Positions 20,753 through 32,112 of a DNA stretch of 64,000 nucleotides are shown here, piece by piece. The translations under genes were made by a program, and so were the position numbers. The stretch spans positions 310,001-374,000 of the forward strand of contig MJGA01000015.1 in assembly GCA_001910725.1 (NCBI GenBank). Direction: 5' to 3'. Numbering within the stretch: the stretch's first letter is position 1; each line of letters begins with the position of its first letter. The DNA is from Phanerodontia chrysosporium (Eukaryota > Basidiomycota > Agaricomycetes > Polyporales > Phanerochaetaceae). The notes under the pieces were generated by a model, which was given only the letters and a program-made list of their open reading frames with translations, did not search any database and had not been told where the DNA came from.

Positions 20753-22318
20753 ATGCATTTTTTCGCTGCGATCCTAGGCCTCGTGTCTCTGGCATGCATG
20801 TCCGTTCTCGCACACGACGGGCATGACCATGACATGCAGATGCCCTTGGATTACGTCCGGTTCCCATATCAAGCGGTTTATCCGGGTGACGACGAAGGTT
20901 TGTCATTGCCCCAAATCCGAGGCCGTTGGCTCACCCTAAACTTAAAGTGACTGCAAACTCGGTGTTTTCTGGCATTACAACGTTTGCCAAATTGCCCTGG
21001 GTACAGTGCCTGGGCAAGCAGCACGACGTCCCCTTCGACATAGCCTTCATCGGCGCACCGTTCGTACGTAACATATTCTTGTTGTGCGTGTCCGCAAACG
21101 CTCATAGGGAGCTCAGGATACCGGCACTTCTTACCGCCCCGGGGCACGCTTTGGCCCCGCCGGAATCAGGGCTGGCTCACGCCGCCTGACACTCTATGGT
21201 GGCTATAACGTGCCCCTCGCCGTCAACCCCTTCCTCTCGGGGCTGAAAATTGTGGATTGCGGCGACATCCCTGTCACGCCCTACGACAACGCGTTCGCTA
21301 TCAAGCAGATTGAGGAGGGGCACAAGGCGCTCCTGCACCGTCCCACCTTCTCACCGCTCGGGAACGACTCTGTCACCGGGAAGCCCCTCGTGCCCATTTC
21401 CAGCGACGGAAAGCATCATCCGCGTGTCATCACCCTTGGAGGCGATCACACCATTGTGCTGCCCCTCCTGCGCTCTATCAACACTGCCTACGGCGCTATC
21501 TCTGTGATTCATTTCGACTCGCACCTCGACACCTGGAAGCCGCAGGTGTTTGGCGGCGCGCCGTCCCACCAGGCCGCCATCAACCACGGCACATATTTCT
21601 ACTGGGCCAGCCAGGAGGGCCTCATCAAGAACGGGTCATCAATTGCAAGTATCCGTTTTCCTTTCCTTCATCTTCCTCGTCTACGTTGGGTACTGTGTGA
21701 TCCTAGTTTCTTCCTCTTTGCAGCACGGCGCGATCCGGACGACGCTTTCGGGGCCCGCCGACTACGCCAACGACGACGCGTCCGGCTTCCAGCGCATCGA
21801 GGCGCGCGAGATCGATACCATTGGTGCGTGCGGCCGCCACGTTCCCTGCCTCGAGGCATGCTCTCCGCCGTGGCTCACACGGCCCCCCGCAGGCACTGAC
21901 GGCATCATCAAGAAGATCCGCGACACGGTCGGCGACAAGCCCGTGTACCTCTCCATCGACGTGCGTAGTCGCGCGCCCGCGCCAGCGTGCACCTCGAGTC
22001 GCTCACTCCCGGCGTGCAGATCGACTCCATCGACCCCGCGTTCGCACCCGCGACGGGCACGCCCGAGACCGGCGGGTGGTCCACGCGCGAGCTGCGCACG
22101 ATCCTGCGCGGCCTCGACGGCCTGCACATCGTGTCCGCGGACATTGTCGAGGTCGCGCCCGCTTACGACACGAATGCGGAGCTGACCACCATGGCGGCGG
22201 CTGACGTACGTCTCGTGGGCTGTACCGCACGGTCCGTGCTTGCTCACTGCCATACCAGGTGCTGTACGAGGTACTCAGTGTGATGGCCAAGACGCCACTG
22301 GGCAAGGTGGTTGACTAG
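20753..22318 (+). CDS. Secreted arginase/agmatinase-family metallohydrolase
   Basis: Seven exons, 20753-20897, 20948-21063, 21117-21644, 21724-21823, 21893-21960, 22020-22205 and 22259-22318, encode 400 residues. The manganese-site motifs of the ureohydrolase superfamily are present: GGDHT (His about 198), DSHLD (about 221-225) and [19 protein letters not shown] (about 317-335). Agmatinase-like [10 protein letters not shown] and a C-terminal [10 protein letters not shown] also appear. Unlike cytosolic arginase it has a signal peptide, and the mature end is His/Asp-rich (HDGHDHD). Related secreted proteins are known in fungi, with substrates mostly untested. A cleaved guanidino compound such as agmatine is the best guess. 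Intron 3 starts with GCAAGT: a GC-AG intron is required to keep the frame. The start at 20753 was chosen because it begins exactly at the signal peptide. Confidence 0.94.
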
Positions 22319-23087
22319 ACTCTGCACGCTTGCAGAGATTTGCAGCAGCCAATTGCCTGCTTGCTTGTAACAAGGTAAATTTCATTTCTGCGCTTCTTCT
22401 GTTTGTGTCTGGCATTGGTACACCTCATATGGTTGTGTCTCTTACGTGAAGGCTGATGTGACTTTCTCATGTATGTTGTACTATGTGAATTGATGATTGT
22501 GAACCGCACACGCGGAGCCTCCCTAGCTGACTGCAACCGTCTCGAACAGAGCGATATGCAGGGCTAGAAGCTCCCGATCAGATTAGTATAATGCGCTGGT
22601 CCTGAGTTCAACTATGCTGCTAGATTGGTTAATAGGCGTCATATGGCGAAGTAGACCTCATATATATCATGTTCCCGAAGGACAACATAATGCTACGACA
22701 TTCATTGAACGATTCAACGAACTTGTTGGCTCTTCGAGTCGAAGCTTCGTGCTGCCAATGTTTACAGGGACGCAACGTGCATCACTGGTGCAAGCGACTG
22801 GGCTGCCTTGACATATAACTGGTTGCAGAACGGGTGCTGCTTGCTCGAAGAGTTGTGCTGTAATTCAGCGCGGTCTTGGTGCACTCGTTGGTTTCAAATG
22901 AGTATGGTGCGATAGGCCGCTCAGACGGCAAAGTCCTAGGGAAACGTATGGATTGGTTGTGCGGTATCCTGCATTAACATAAATGAGCCAGTACGGTCGT
23001 AGTAATGTACAGTCTACAAGAAGCTGTCCGTCACGATGTATGTGGTAAATATGCGAGTCCATGTTGATGCGTATGTGTGTGATGCTT
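22319..23087. other. Intergenic region (convergent 3' ends)
   Basis: AT-richer sequence between the 3' ends of the ureohydrolase and GNA1 genes. I see no gene. Confidence 0.5.
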
Positions 23088-23791
23088 CTATAGCTTTGGG
23101 GTGTTTGAACGCTCCGGAGCGTACTTTGCCTGTCGATCGAAAATAAACAAAAGCATCGGTGAAACCAGGCATCACGTACCATCTCATTCTCCTTCTTCTG
23201 GTAGCCGCACTTCTCGTAGAATGCTAACAAATGGATGAGCACAAGTAGATAGGCAGAGCGAACGAGGCGCGCTTACGTATGTTCTTGTCGCTGCAGTTGA
23301 GGATCGTCTTGTAGCAGCCGCTGTTCTCGCTGATGCGCGTGAGGGCCTGGATGATGCGCAGACCGAGCTTCTTGCCCTGCTGGCGCTCGTCGACAGCGAT
23401 GTCCTCGATGTGGCCGACGCTGCCGAGCCGCGCAGGAACTTGCGCTCGACGAAGACGGTGCCGACCGCGACGATGCGGTCGCTCGCCTTGTCGACGATCA
23501 CGAGCGAGTAGTACGTCTGCGGCGCGGCGCGCAGCGCGTGGAACTGCGCGACCCACGCCGCCTCGCCCGGGTCCGTGACGACGGTCAGCACCGAGAGCAC
23601 CGCGAGGTGCCCGCGCCGGTAGTCCGTCGACGCCAGCGGGCGGATCTGCAAGGGACGGGTCAGCTGTACGGCCGCTGAGCGCGTCGCGGGGCACGCACGT
23701 GTAGGTCAGAGTGCAGCTGTGACTTTACATCCTCCGGGATGTACTCGGCGGGGAAGAGGAGGTCGAGCTCGTTGTCAGGAGTGAAAGGCAT
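23088..23791 (-). CDS. GNA1: Glucosamine-6-phosphate N-acetyltransferase
   Basis: Four minus-strand exons, 23791-23699, 23645-23277, 23223-23180 and 23129-23088, give about 182 residues. The GNAT fold shows IRPLASTDYRRG at the start, the acetyl-CoA loop RQQGKKLG, and the GNA1 signature GHIEDIAVDE followed by GCYKTILNCSDKN and FYEKCGYQKKE. The enzyme makes N-acetylglucosamine-6-phosphate from glucosamine-6-phosphate and acetyl-CoA, feeding UDP-GlcNAc for chitin, GPI anchors and N-glycans. Together with PMI at 41.8 kb it represents cell-wall sugar supply, though the two are unlinked. At 23428-23429 a run of two bases must be three to read FLRGLGSVGHIED; without that the conserved half is out of frame. 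The last 14-residue exon (AKYAPE...) fits the family's short C-terminus but is the least certain. Confidence 0.93.
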
Positions 23792-24736
23792 GGTTTCTGG
23801 ATGTGCGTGCGGGGGTATCGATGTAAGTGAGGGTGCGGATACGGCTAGCGTGTAAGTTGAGGTATTAGAGTCCGTGCAGCGGAGAAAGTACAAGGTGGAT
23901 AGAGTTGGACGAGGAGAGCGAGGTGGAGAGGAGCGAGTGAGGAACAGTCGAGAGGAGCGCGGCGGAAGATGTACCTTCGCGTAGACCGGGCGCTTACGCC
24001 TGCAGGGCACCACCGCCTTCGGGATCCGGCCTGTCCTGGCTGTCCACCTCTGACAACCGCGTACAGCCCAGCAACCGGCAACAACTTTCACGACCCTCCA
24101 CGTTTGTCGCGGTGCTTGCCTGTCGCTCTGTGGTCGTCGTCGCCGATGCGTCCGCCGCCGAGCAGCGACGCTCGCAGCTGTCTGAAACTACCAGAAAGTA
24201 GGGACCGCGTCTCGAACTGCTGTCCCAGGTTCCTGCAGCTTCGGCCAATGCCTAGCGAGATAGGAGCGATTTAGGAGGCTCTGCACATAAGGCGTCGGTG
24301 CGGTCCGGTGTCGTCCATACATTGACTGACTGTCGTGGTCGAAGGACTCCGGTTGTGCAGGGCAGCTCACGCCTCTGCGTAAGCCGTGGAGGATCTACCA
24401 TCCCTTTCTACACCCCAGCTCGCGTTCTACCGTGGTCTAGTATGTGATCGGCATGCTTTATCGCGTCGTGGACATTCATCAGAGCGAGATGTCTCCCAAT
24501 GGACCTCATCGCACGCCGACCAGTGAGCGTCCGCAAGCCTAGTCAAGTGGTCCTTGCCAATGCGCTGGAAAACCTGTCGACACCGAGTTCGGCGACACAA
24601 TCAGCTGGGTGTACCTCGGGAGCATCGTTGATCTGCGCTTGCACGTTCGTCTTTTCTCCGCGTTGATATAGAGACAAATTCTCTTCAATATCAGAGTACA
24701 GCACTACTACACGAGGCTTCTGCTCTTCTCGGACGA
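23792..24736. other. Intergenic region
   Basis: It holds the GNA1 promoter and leader on one side and the 3' end of a membrane-protein gene on the other. Open frames here are not splice-supported. I see no gene. Confidence 0.5.
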
Positions 24737-25760
24737 TCAATACTTCACTATCTCGCTCCCTTTGCACCTCGACAACTCGAGCGCGCCGCAGTCCAGGTGC
24801 AGGTGCACGGGGGGCAGCGCGCGGGGGAGCGCGACACAGACGGGGCTCACCGGCGCGAGGAACGCGTCGCTCACGCGACGCACGCTGCGTGGGCTCACGG
24901 GGCTCGTCGGCGACAGCAGCATCGACGGCGTGCGCGAACTCACGGGCTCCGGGTGGAACGGGTCGTCGTCCTGCTCGACGACGAACCCGAACCCGGACTT
25001 GTGCTGCGCGGGAAGTGCTGGCGGAGGCGGTGGGGAGGGGCAGGCGAGCGCGATGAGCGGGCGCCCCGGCGCGAAGACGTCGCGCACGCTCCCCGTCCAG
25101 ACGTGCACGGGCCGGTCGGACGAGCGGCGCAGGCGTGCGGAGGAGGTGAGTAGCACAGCGATGTATGGGAGGACTGGACGCTGGTGAGTATCGGCTAGGG
25201 CGCGATAGTGGAGATAAGCTCACGAATGACGAAGGACAGAAACGCAAGTACACGGGAGACGTCGATTTGCCTTTTACATGCTATGGTTTTGCATGAAGCA
25301 GGGCTTTGAAGAGGAAGGACGAGGGCGGAAACGAGCCATGCTAACGATAATATACCTTGGAACCCGTGTAAGTCGCTGCCTCGCCAACATGTGCAGACTC
25401 GGCGTACCAAACAAGATAATCTCGCTGATTATGAACGACAGGACGGTAACCTTGTACCAGAATATATCAAGAAGAATTCTGCAACCCGAGATGAGCTTGC
25501 GGGTATTCTATCATGGTTACACCGACTCACATTATACATATTGGTAACACTGAAAGGGCCGCCACGACGATGCTGAGGAGCACGCGCGGCTCCGCTGCCG
25601 CCGGAAGCTCTGCGAGGATGGCGAGGACGATCGACGAAAAGAAGGTGACGAGCACTTTAAACATGGTTCAGCGTCACACAGCCAGTGCAATTGGTTTCTG
25701 GAGCCGCGACTCACGAAGGACGACGAGTCTGCCGACCTGCAACGGGCTCATTCGCGCCAT
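24737..25760 (-). CDS. Uncharacterised four-helix membrane protein A
   Basis: Five minus-strand exons, 25760-25715, 25654-25531, 25478-25356, 25270-25224 and 25173-24737, join in frame to 258 residues. Four hydrophobic segments are visible at about 11-31, 42-66, 70-88 and 115-138. They are followed by a cytoplasmic-looking tail of about 120 residues, rich in Ser/Pro and Asp, with repeated Ser-Pro pairs (SPTSPVSPRS) that look like phosphorylation sites. The exon-5 acceptor at 25174 was chosen over one 5 bases upstream because only it keeps the long helix-plus-tail frame. I do not recognise the family. The four-helix layout resembles MARVEL-type or basidiomycete orphan membrane proteins. It is the first of three four-helix genes in a row on this strand. 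Confidence 0.7.
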
Positions 25761-26409
25761 GGTGGGGCAAAGAAAAGGAGTGCGAGGGTAGCGCAGGTCG
25801 GGCGGACGCGCCGCAGCACAGGGCGAAGCGGGGAGCAGGCAAGGGGCAGGGACAAAGGGAGGCGTAGTGGGGCAGGACGACACCGAATATCTCGCGCTGC
25901 TGTGCATAAAAACGGAGGCGGATGGCAGCGGGATCGCAGGCATCTTGGATATGCGCGGCGATAACAGGTGTCGAGTGTGGGCTTGGCTGTTGCGGGCATC
26001 AAGGCATCGTCAAGAAAGCTCAGAGTTCAGCTGTTCAGCGATGTGGGCCCTCCGATGCCGACGGCCCTCTTCCCCCTGTGCAAGGCAGGGCGATGGCCGT
26101 GTTCGCGCCAGCCGCCGATGGCAACCGTCACTGTTCACAAGCGTTTTGACAGCTCTTCATCTCGGGACTGTGTGGCGGGCCCTAGGCGTGATTGCTCGGT
26201 GAAGAAACTTGGGGCCTGTTCGCAGAAATTGCGGTGATGCATCACTCGCACACATATCAGGGGCTGATAACAGCGTGAGTGTATAGTGGGTATACAGGGT
26301 ATGTGTGGCTGTTGTCACCAGTATACAAAATGCGTAATCACTGTTCTCATCGAGAGTCATCAGGCATCTGCACCTCTTGATAAAGTGGGTTCGCAGCTCA
26401 GTCTGGCAT
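25761..26409. other. Intergenic region
   Basis: Between membrane proteins A and B. No supportable gene was seen. Confidence 0.5.
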
Positions 26410-27315
26410 TTAGACTTCTGCTCCTCCGCCATATCCGTGCTCTGTCGGCCTCGGCGGGTCGTACGGCGCCGCGGCGTACGTGCTAGGCGTGTATGGCTGG
26501 TCATACCGCGCCGGGCGCGCGCCGTACGCGGGCGTGGCCTGCATCTGGAGCTGCATCGGCGGGACGGCGTAGCCCTTGCCTGTCGCCCAGTTCGCGGTCT
26601 TCACGGTGCTCTTCCAGACGGGGCTGCCCTTGCTGGACGAGATGATGCTCACGACGAGAAGCGTCACGAGGTAGCCCGTCACTGGCGCAGCTGTCGTCAG
26701 CTCGAGACGCACCCAGAGGAAAGCCAGGGGACGTGCGTACGGGACAGCCAGTTCAGCCAGCCGAATGCCATGCCCGCCTGCACGTCGGCGCACGCGCCCA
26801 CCAGATTCGGGATGTCCCCGTTCAGCGCGCACAGGCTGCCGAGCGGCGGCCACACGCTCGTCGTGTACGCCGCAGAGGCAAGCCAGAGCACGTCGAGGAA
26901 GCCTGCGCGAGCCGTCCCGTCAGCACACCCTGCGGCATCCACAGCGCGGAAACGCAAGCACCTAGCCAGCCGAGCTCGACGGCGATCATCGACGTGAATG
27001 CGCCGCGCCTGAAGATGTCCACAACGACCCTGGCCCCCAGAAAGTCAGCCGCCGGACACCCCACGCAGCAGCCGGAGGGGCACAGGCTTACATCCCGGGC
27101 ACCGTCACGAGCGTCATGACTGCGACAGCGAGGCCGAGCGCGGCGGGCGCGTCGGGCGCGGCCTGCGGCCACGCGCGCACGCCGTTCACGCTCAGCTGCG
27201 TGTTCATCTCCGTCCACGCGTAGTGCGCGTTCACGGCCAGCGCGCAGAGCGCAAAGACCGCGACCGCGGCTTTGCGCAGGAGGGAGGGCGTGCTCAGCGC
27301 TGTGCGGGACATCAT
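26410..27315 (-). CDS. Four-helix membrane protein B, MARVEL-like layout
   Basis: Four minus-strand coding segments in three visible exon blocks, 27315-27092, 27029-26741 and 26681-26410, give about 261 residues. Helices are predicted at about 15-34, 59-80, about 90-125 (ELGWLGACVSALW / FLDVLWLASAAY) and about 165-183 (YLVTLLVVSIIS). A Tyr/Pro/Ala-rich cytoplasmic tail follows. The order of helices with a charged or aromatic residue in helix 3 and a WLNWL before helix 4 resembles fungal MARVEL-domain proteins, so a role in membrane apposition or vesicle traffic is possible. One base is missing in the middle exon, probably near 26902-26903 (CAGGC). Without it helix 3 is cut. The start could be the first or second Met. 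Confidence 0.72.
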
Positions 27316-28157
27316 GCAGGATGGGCATGCTCACTGAGGACCACCAGGCGCACGATGCCTAGCCACTTCGCGACGTCCGACATGCCTGGGCGGGGGGGGA
27401 GAGGTGGGATAGGGATGGCCTTGAGGTTTTTCAGGGGCTCCCCGTGCTCAAATAGCACTGCGCGCGTGGTCCCGGCCGTGTCGACGCCTTTTTGCACGGG
27501 GCCCTGAGGGCGATGGGCCTAGCTGGCGGCTATGTTCAGGAACGGGCTGTGGACATAGTTTCTCGCAGATTCTCTCCTTGGCCGAGGCAGGGTCTCTGTT
27601 GGTACGCCATGAAGGCATGCCAAAGCAGTTGCTCTCGTGGCCTTCAGCGTTGCGGCTTGTACATGGGTGTAGGTGGGGCTTAGAGCATCCATCGCACCGC
27701 GGTACTGCTGAGGCAAATTCTATCCTCTGTAGCGTCTTCGAGCACACGAATAGGATCTCCGTGAAGCACGCACCGTTATGCAAATGGCCTCCGTGCTCAT
27801 CGGTAGCTGCAACGCACTCACCGCCCTGCATATGAGTTAGGCGAGGGCCAATCAAAGGTACCCTCACGTGCACGTGCCTGAGCAAAGTTCTTTCGCTAAG
27901 CAGAGCTGCTCCTCAACTGATACATACGCACCTGAGAACAACCCCCCACTTGCGAATGGCACTCAGGACCGGGACTTTGTCGTCAAAAGACATCTCGATT
28001 GCATGAAAGAGTCCATCGAGTCTCGAAATGATACAGGTGCTACAAGATAAATAGCTGAAAGCAATGATCACAGCAACAATCGCACACATTCGCGCGCGCG
28101 GAGGGCTTATTCCTCCGCCGCGTCCTAATCGTACAGCGGCATGCCGTGCGGCGGCGC
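27316..28157. other. Intergenic region
   Basis: Promoter side of membrane protein B and 3' side of membrane protein C. No supportable gene. Confidence 0.5.
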
Positions 28158-29010
28158 TTACGCGTGGCTGCCGAAGCGGTGGGCCTGGTCGGTGTACGGG
28201 TACGTGCCGGTCGCGGGGTTCAGGAGGCCCTGGTTCACCTCCTGCGCCTGCGGCGGGTAGTACGTCGGCTCGTAGGTCGACGCGCCGGCGACCTTGGCGG
28301 GCTGGTACTCGCGCGACCACGTGTGGTTCTCGCTGTCGAGCTGGTCGACGTACTTGCCGATGACGGACGCGATCCCTGCCGCGCGTGTCAGCAGTGCGTA
28401 CTCCAGGGACGGCAATGGTGCACTCACAGCAGTTGATGAGCAGCGCGACGACGGTGGTGACGGTGTAGATGAGCTTCTGCCACCACTTGAAGTGGAACTC
28501 GCAGTCTTCGCCGTTCACCTGGCAGCCCTTGAAGAAGTTCTTGCCCGAGTACACGAGGTAGAGCATGTAGCCCGACGCAGCCGCAGTGACGATGACGGTG
28601 ATCCAGGTCGTTGTCGAGTAGATCCTCACGAGGCGGCGGCTGCGCGCTATCGAGCCGACCCAGCTGCAGAGCGGCGTTTAGGGGGGCGTGTTCTTCGCGC
28701 GACAGAGAAATCGTGACGTACCCTCCGAAAGCGATGAGAGCGAGCAACGAGAACACACCAGCGATGACACCAAGTGTTATTTTTCCAGCGTTGTTGATAT
28801 GGCTCCAGTCATTGCCGTCTACGACCTCGCCCTTGAGTGCGACTAGACCGCGGGGTTAGACACGTCCCTGGGGCGCGAGGATGATAGGCACTCACGGTGT
28901 AGCCAGTACCATACGATCGCTGCACAGAGGCCCTCTGCGAGGAAGTGGAAGAGCGAAAAGACGAAGACGCCAAAGCGGACTGGTATGCAGCAGCAGAACA
29001 ACTTGGACAT
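28158..29010 (-). CDS. Four-helix membrane protein C with Cys-rich N-terminus
   Basis: Four minus-strand exons, 29010-28896, 28842-28722, 28663-28428 and 28375-28158, encode 229 residues in frame. The start MSKLFCCCIPVR places three adjacent Cys before helix 1, a classic palmitoylation-type membrane anchor. Helices lie at about 15-37, 55-77, 93-111 and 142-157. The third and fourth flank a loop with paired Cys (GCQVNGEDCEF) that could form a disulfide in the lumen or outside the cell. The tail is Tyr/Pro/Gln-rich. I do not recognise a named family; similar four-helix proteins with CCC-IPVR starts are common in mushroom-forming fungi from my memory of such genomes. It sits next to two other four-helix genes on the same strand. 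Confidence 0.8.
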
Positions 29011-30449
29011 GGCTCGCCTCTAGTCTCGGGCTGTGGAGGAAAAGAAAGTGTAAGAGAAGAGAGAACGCGACGGCCTCCTGGGAGATGGAGGGAGAAGGGA
29101 AAAGTGAGGGACAAGCATGTCGGTGTCCCTGGCAGATATAGGCCGCGGACGGGAGCAGGAATGAGGATGATGGCGATGCGACGCGATCACGCCTTGCACT
29201 GCCCGCGTCGATTCCAATCGATCCTACTTGCCATATGCGGCAAGCACGCCATACCCGAGTGCGCGCCCAGGGCGCCCGCCGGTCGCGCGCTCACAGCCTC
29301 CTGCCTCGCTTCCGCACCGCTCACGTACCGAGTGCGCTGCGCACGGCGAGAAGGCCTGGGCGTGAGTGGCTGTGGCCACCGACGCCCCAGCCACAGGAGA
29401 TAGCAGCTGCATCGCACATGCTCAATCTGGCTCGACGTCGGGCTCTCCGGGCAGCTGCTTGGCGCAGGTCACACAAGGAGTCCGCGCTGATATGTGGTGG
29501 ACACATTGTAGATACGCGTGCGCGTAGGGTCCGATTTCGGGCGCACCCCTGACGTACTGCAAGTGCTTGCATGCAGGGTACTCCAATAAGATCGTCAAGA
29601 GCCACGCCCATGTCGTGCGGGCAGCTCCATACGGAGGATGCGCTCTCCGGGTGTAATGAGGTCTCAAAAATATTCTGTCTCGAGTTTCCGAATGACTCGG
29701 AAGCAACGGAGGAGCTGGACTGTCATCCGTAAGGTCATACAGTAGTTTACTGGCCATCCAGCCACAACAAGACACCAGAGACCAGCGAGTACCATTTCAC
29801 GGTTCAAGGGAACGACAGCCCATACTTTGCCATTAGGCTAGCAACTGGTGGTTGAATCCTTGCCGAATCCCGCCCTATGCATGTCCTTCTGCGCCTCTCG
29901 TTCGCTGTGTAGTTAGCCAAGGACACTGGCTGAGGACTATCTCCAACGCATACGTGCTCGATGCGCCTTCATGTGTCACCTATACGGCTGCCGTCGTTAC
30001 GGAACAAAATGTTCGGTGTCTATTGCAGTGAACCTCACTCGCCCCCGGTTATACTCCACGAAGGCTCATCTTCGGCGGCGTCCTCCATAAACAGAAGATT
30101 GTGGCTGTTCAAGTTTAGTAGTCAGAACTTCAAGAGCACATGCAGAGAAGCTGGCACCAGGGTACTCGAACGGCATTCTCAAATGACCATTTATCCACGG
30201 TGGAACGGCAAAACTGTCCCGATGCCTGACCGTGAGCTCTCTCGGCAGACGTAGCGCGCAGCTCACAGCCTACGAGGTATGTGGAAAAGAACTCAGCACT
30301 GCGCAGCACACCATAAGAGCACCTGAACACATGCGGGCATACACACCCGTCTTGGCACTGTCGTGCTTCGCTGCGCAAGGATCGACCGAGGGTAAAGAGG
30401 GAAATGCAGACGAACGACAGCTATGAGTACAAACAGAGGTGCGGCGAAT
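29011..30449. other. Intergenic region, 1.4 kb
   Basis: The stretch contains several short GC-driven frames on both strands, none with a domain, signal peptide or consistent splicing. I see no gene. Confidence 0.5.
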
Positions 30450-31306
30450 CTAGTCCATTCTTCCTTTGAGCTTGCGCGTTATGACCTTGTCCTTCGTTCT
30501 GCAGATGACCCATTAGCCACACACCACGACGTAGGAAAGCGAGGTGCTCACATGACATGCACGATGGCGCCCCAGCCGGAGAACGCATCGCGGTCGACGG
30601 CGTTGAGGAGCGTCTGCGAGATCGTCTCGAAGAGGTCGTCCGCCTCGAGGTCCGGCTCCCAGAGGCCCTCCGCGACACCGAACAGCTTCTCGCTCGCGGT
30701 GCCTGCGACGACAAAGTCCTTCGCAAAGTTCAGGCAGCCGATGAGGTCCGTCGCGGCGATGAACGGCGCGTACCCGCCCGTTGGCGTCTTCTGCATGCCC
30801 GCGATGACGGGCTCGATGAAGTACGGCCCGAAGCGGCGCTCGTACAGCGTCGAGGACACCAGCTGCGCGAACGTCTGCGGCTCGATCTCGCGCTCCTCCT
30901 TGATCGTGTACATGTTCACGCGGTACCGGAATTGTTCTCGCCTAGGGAGGTAACATGGTTTAGTTCTCTGCCCATTGGAAGAGAGACATAGACACGCACA
31001 GTGTGGTCACATCTGTCGCAAGACCAGGAAGCCCCACGTATAGCCGGTCTGTTACAGGGAATATCTGCACAAAGCGAGCGGGGCTCAGCGGTGGGGGAGC
31101 ACAGAACATGCGTGCGCACGCACCTTCTCAAAGTCCGAAGTAATGCTGAGGGACTGCACACCCAAGCGCAAGTCCGAGGCAATGGCTACACAGTCCTTGC
31201 CCACCATGGCTATGACGGAGCCACCGTTATATTGCATGATCGACTACACGGTCGGATGCTCCGTCAGCGCAGCCCGCGGTCACCCGTGAGATACAGTACA
31301 TACCAT
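30450..31306 (-). CDS. PUP3: 20S proteasome subunit beta-3
   Basis: Five minus-strand exons, 31306-31304, 31243-31124, 31064-31000, 30941-30552 and 30498-30450, encode 208 residues (yeast 205). Family landmarks run throughout: [91 protein letters not shown] and [17 protein letters not shown]. Beta-3 is a non-catalytic member of the beta ring and lacks the processed Thr1. The first exon consists of the ATG alone, followed by a GTATGT donor. The acceptor restores MSIMQYNGG, the conserved start. A frame-open alternative start at a later Met would delete the first conserved strand, so the single-codon exon is preferred. Confidence 0.95.
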
Positions 31307-31685
31307 GTTGGGCAGAACTTGTTGAGGAGGGAAGTGAAGGGGATGGTAGGAGGGTGTACGCGCGAGAACAGTCGATTACCGGACGCGTCACACAGGTTAC
31401 GCGTCGCTTGCCTTTGTCACATGTGTCACACATTGTCACACTATGTGACGGTGACAGCCTGTCACGCTCTCCCGCAGGCCTGCGCTGTGGGGTCGTGCAT
31501 CTTAGACCACGAGCCTACTCGACGGCCTTGCTTCACTGTCTAATTCACTGCCATACCTTCTGACTAAGCAGTCGTGGCACTACCTCTACTTCCCCACGCA
31601 TTCTCCACATTCAAGCTTATGATCCGCCACTCAGTATGCTCCGGTCGCCATACCAGATGTTACAAGCATCCATAAAATACACCAT
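31307..31685. other. Short intergenic region upstream of the transposon
   Basis: It is the PUP3 promoter and leader. It contains a run of TGTCACA-type direct and inverted short repeats at about 31415-31465 (several copies of GTCACA/TGTCAC), which could be a protein-binding cluster or simple chance. Confidence 0.4.
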
Positions 31686-31693
31686 CCGAACGC
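31686..31693 (+). repeat. Target-site duplication, left copy (8 bp)
   Basis: CCGAACGC immediately precedes the left terminal inverted repeat and is repeated exactly after the right one at 34318-34325. A perfect 8-bp duplication is direct evidence of transposon insertion. Confidence 0.93.
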
Positions 31694-32112
31694 CACCTGA
31701 TCGTCCCCATTTCTGGGGCTTATCAGCCTTTCCATCGGACTCCGACTCCGGGGCGTTTGGCCTTGGATTTTCGTGATCCCGCGCGCTCTTTGGTATCTTT
31801 TTGCTAACTTTCGCTCGGCTAAGCTCCCCCATCGCTGTCCCGCGTGGGTCTCCTCCCGCCCCTCCATCGCCAGCGCCTGCCCCGCCCTTTCCTGATTTGG
31901 ACGCGCTCTCGCGCCCCGTCCATCCCCATCAGACGATGACGCGGCTCCGTTTCCGTCCCCCCGGCTAATCACGGCGCCAAGCACCCGCCGGCATCATTCC
32001 CGCCTCCGTGCTCGCTGTCCTCGATGGCGACGGCGCCCTTTCCCTTCTATCCCGCCCATTTCCGCACTGTTCGCCCTAGTTTTTTGTATATAGCTCAATA
32101 TATATGTTATCT
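31694..32112 (+). repeat. Left terminal inverted repeat (419 bp)
   Basis: It pairs with the reverse complement of 33932-34317. It carries a 34-bp segment (31885-31918) absent from the right copy; that segment begins and ends with CCCCG-like bases, suggesting a slippage duplication or deletion between short direct repeats. Confidence 0.95.

Noticed and set aside
24543..25253. 236-codon Arg/Ala-rich minus-strand frame
   Set aside because: It is the out-of-frame shadow of the tail of four-helix protein A.
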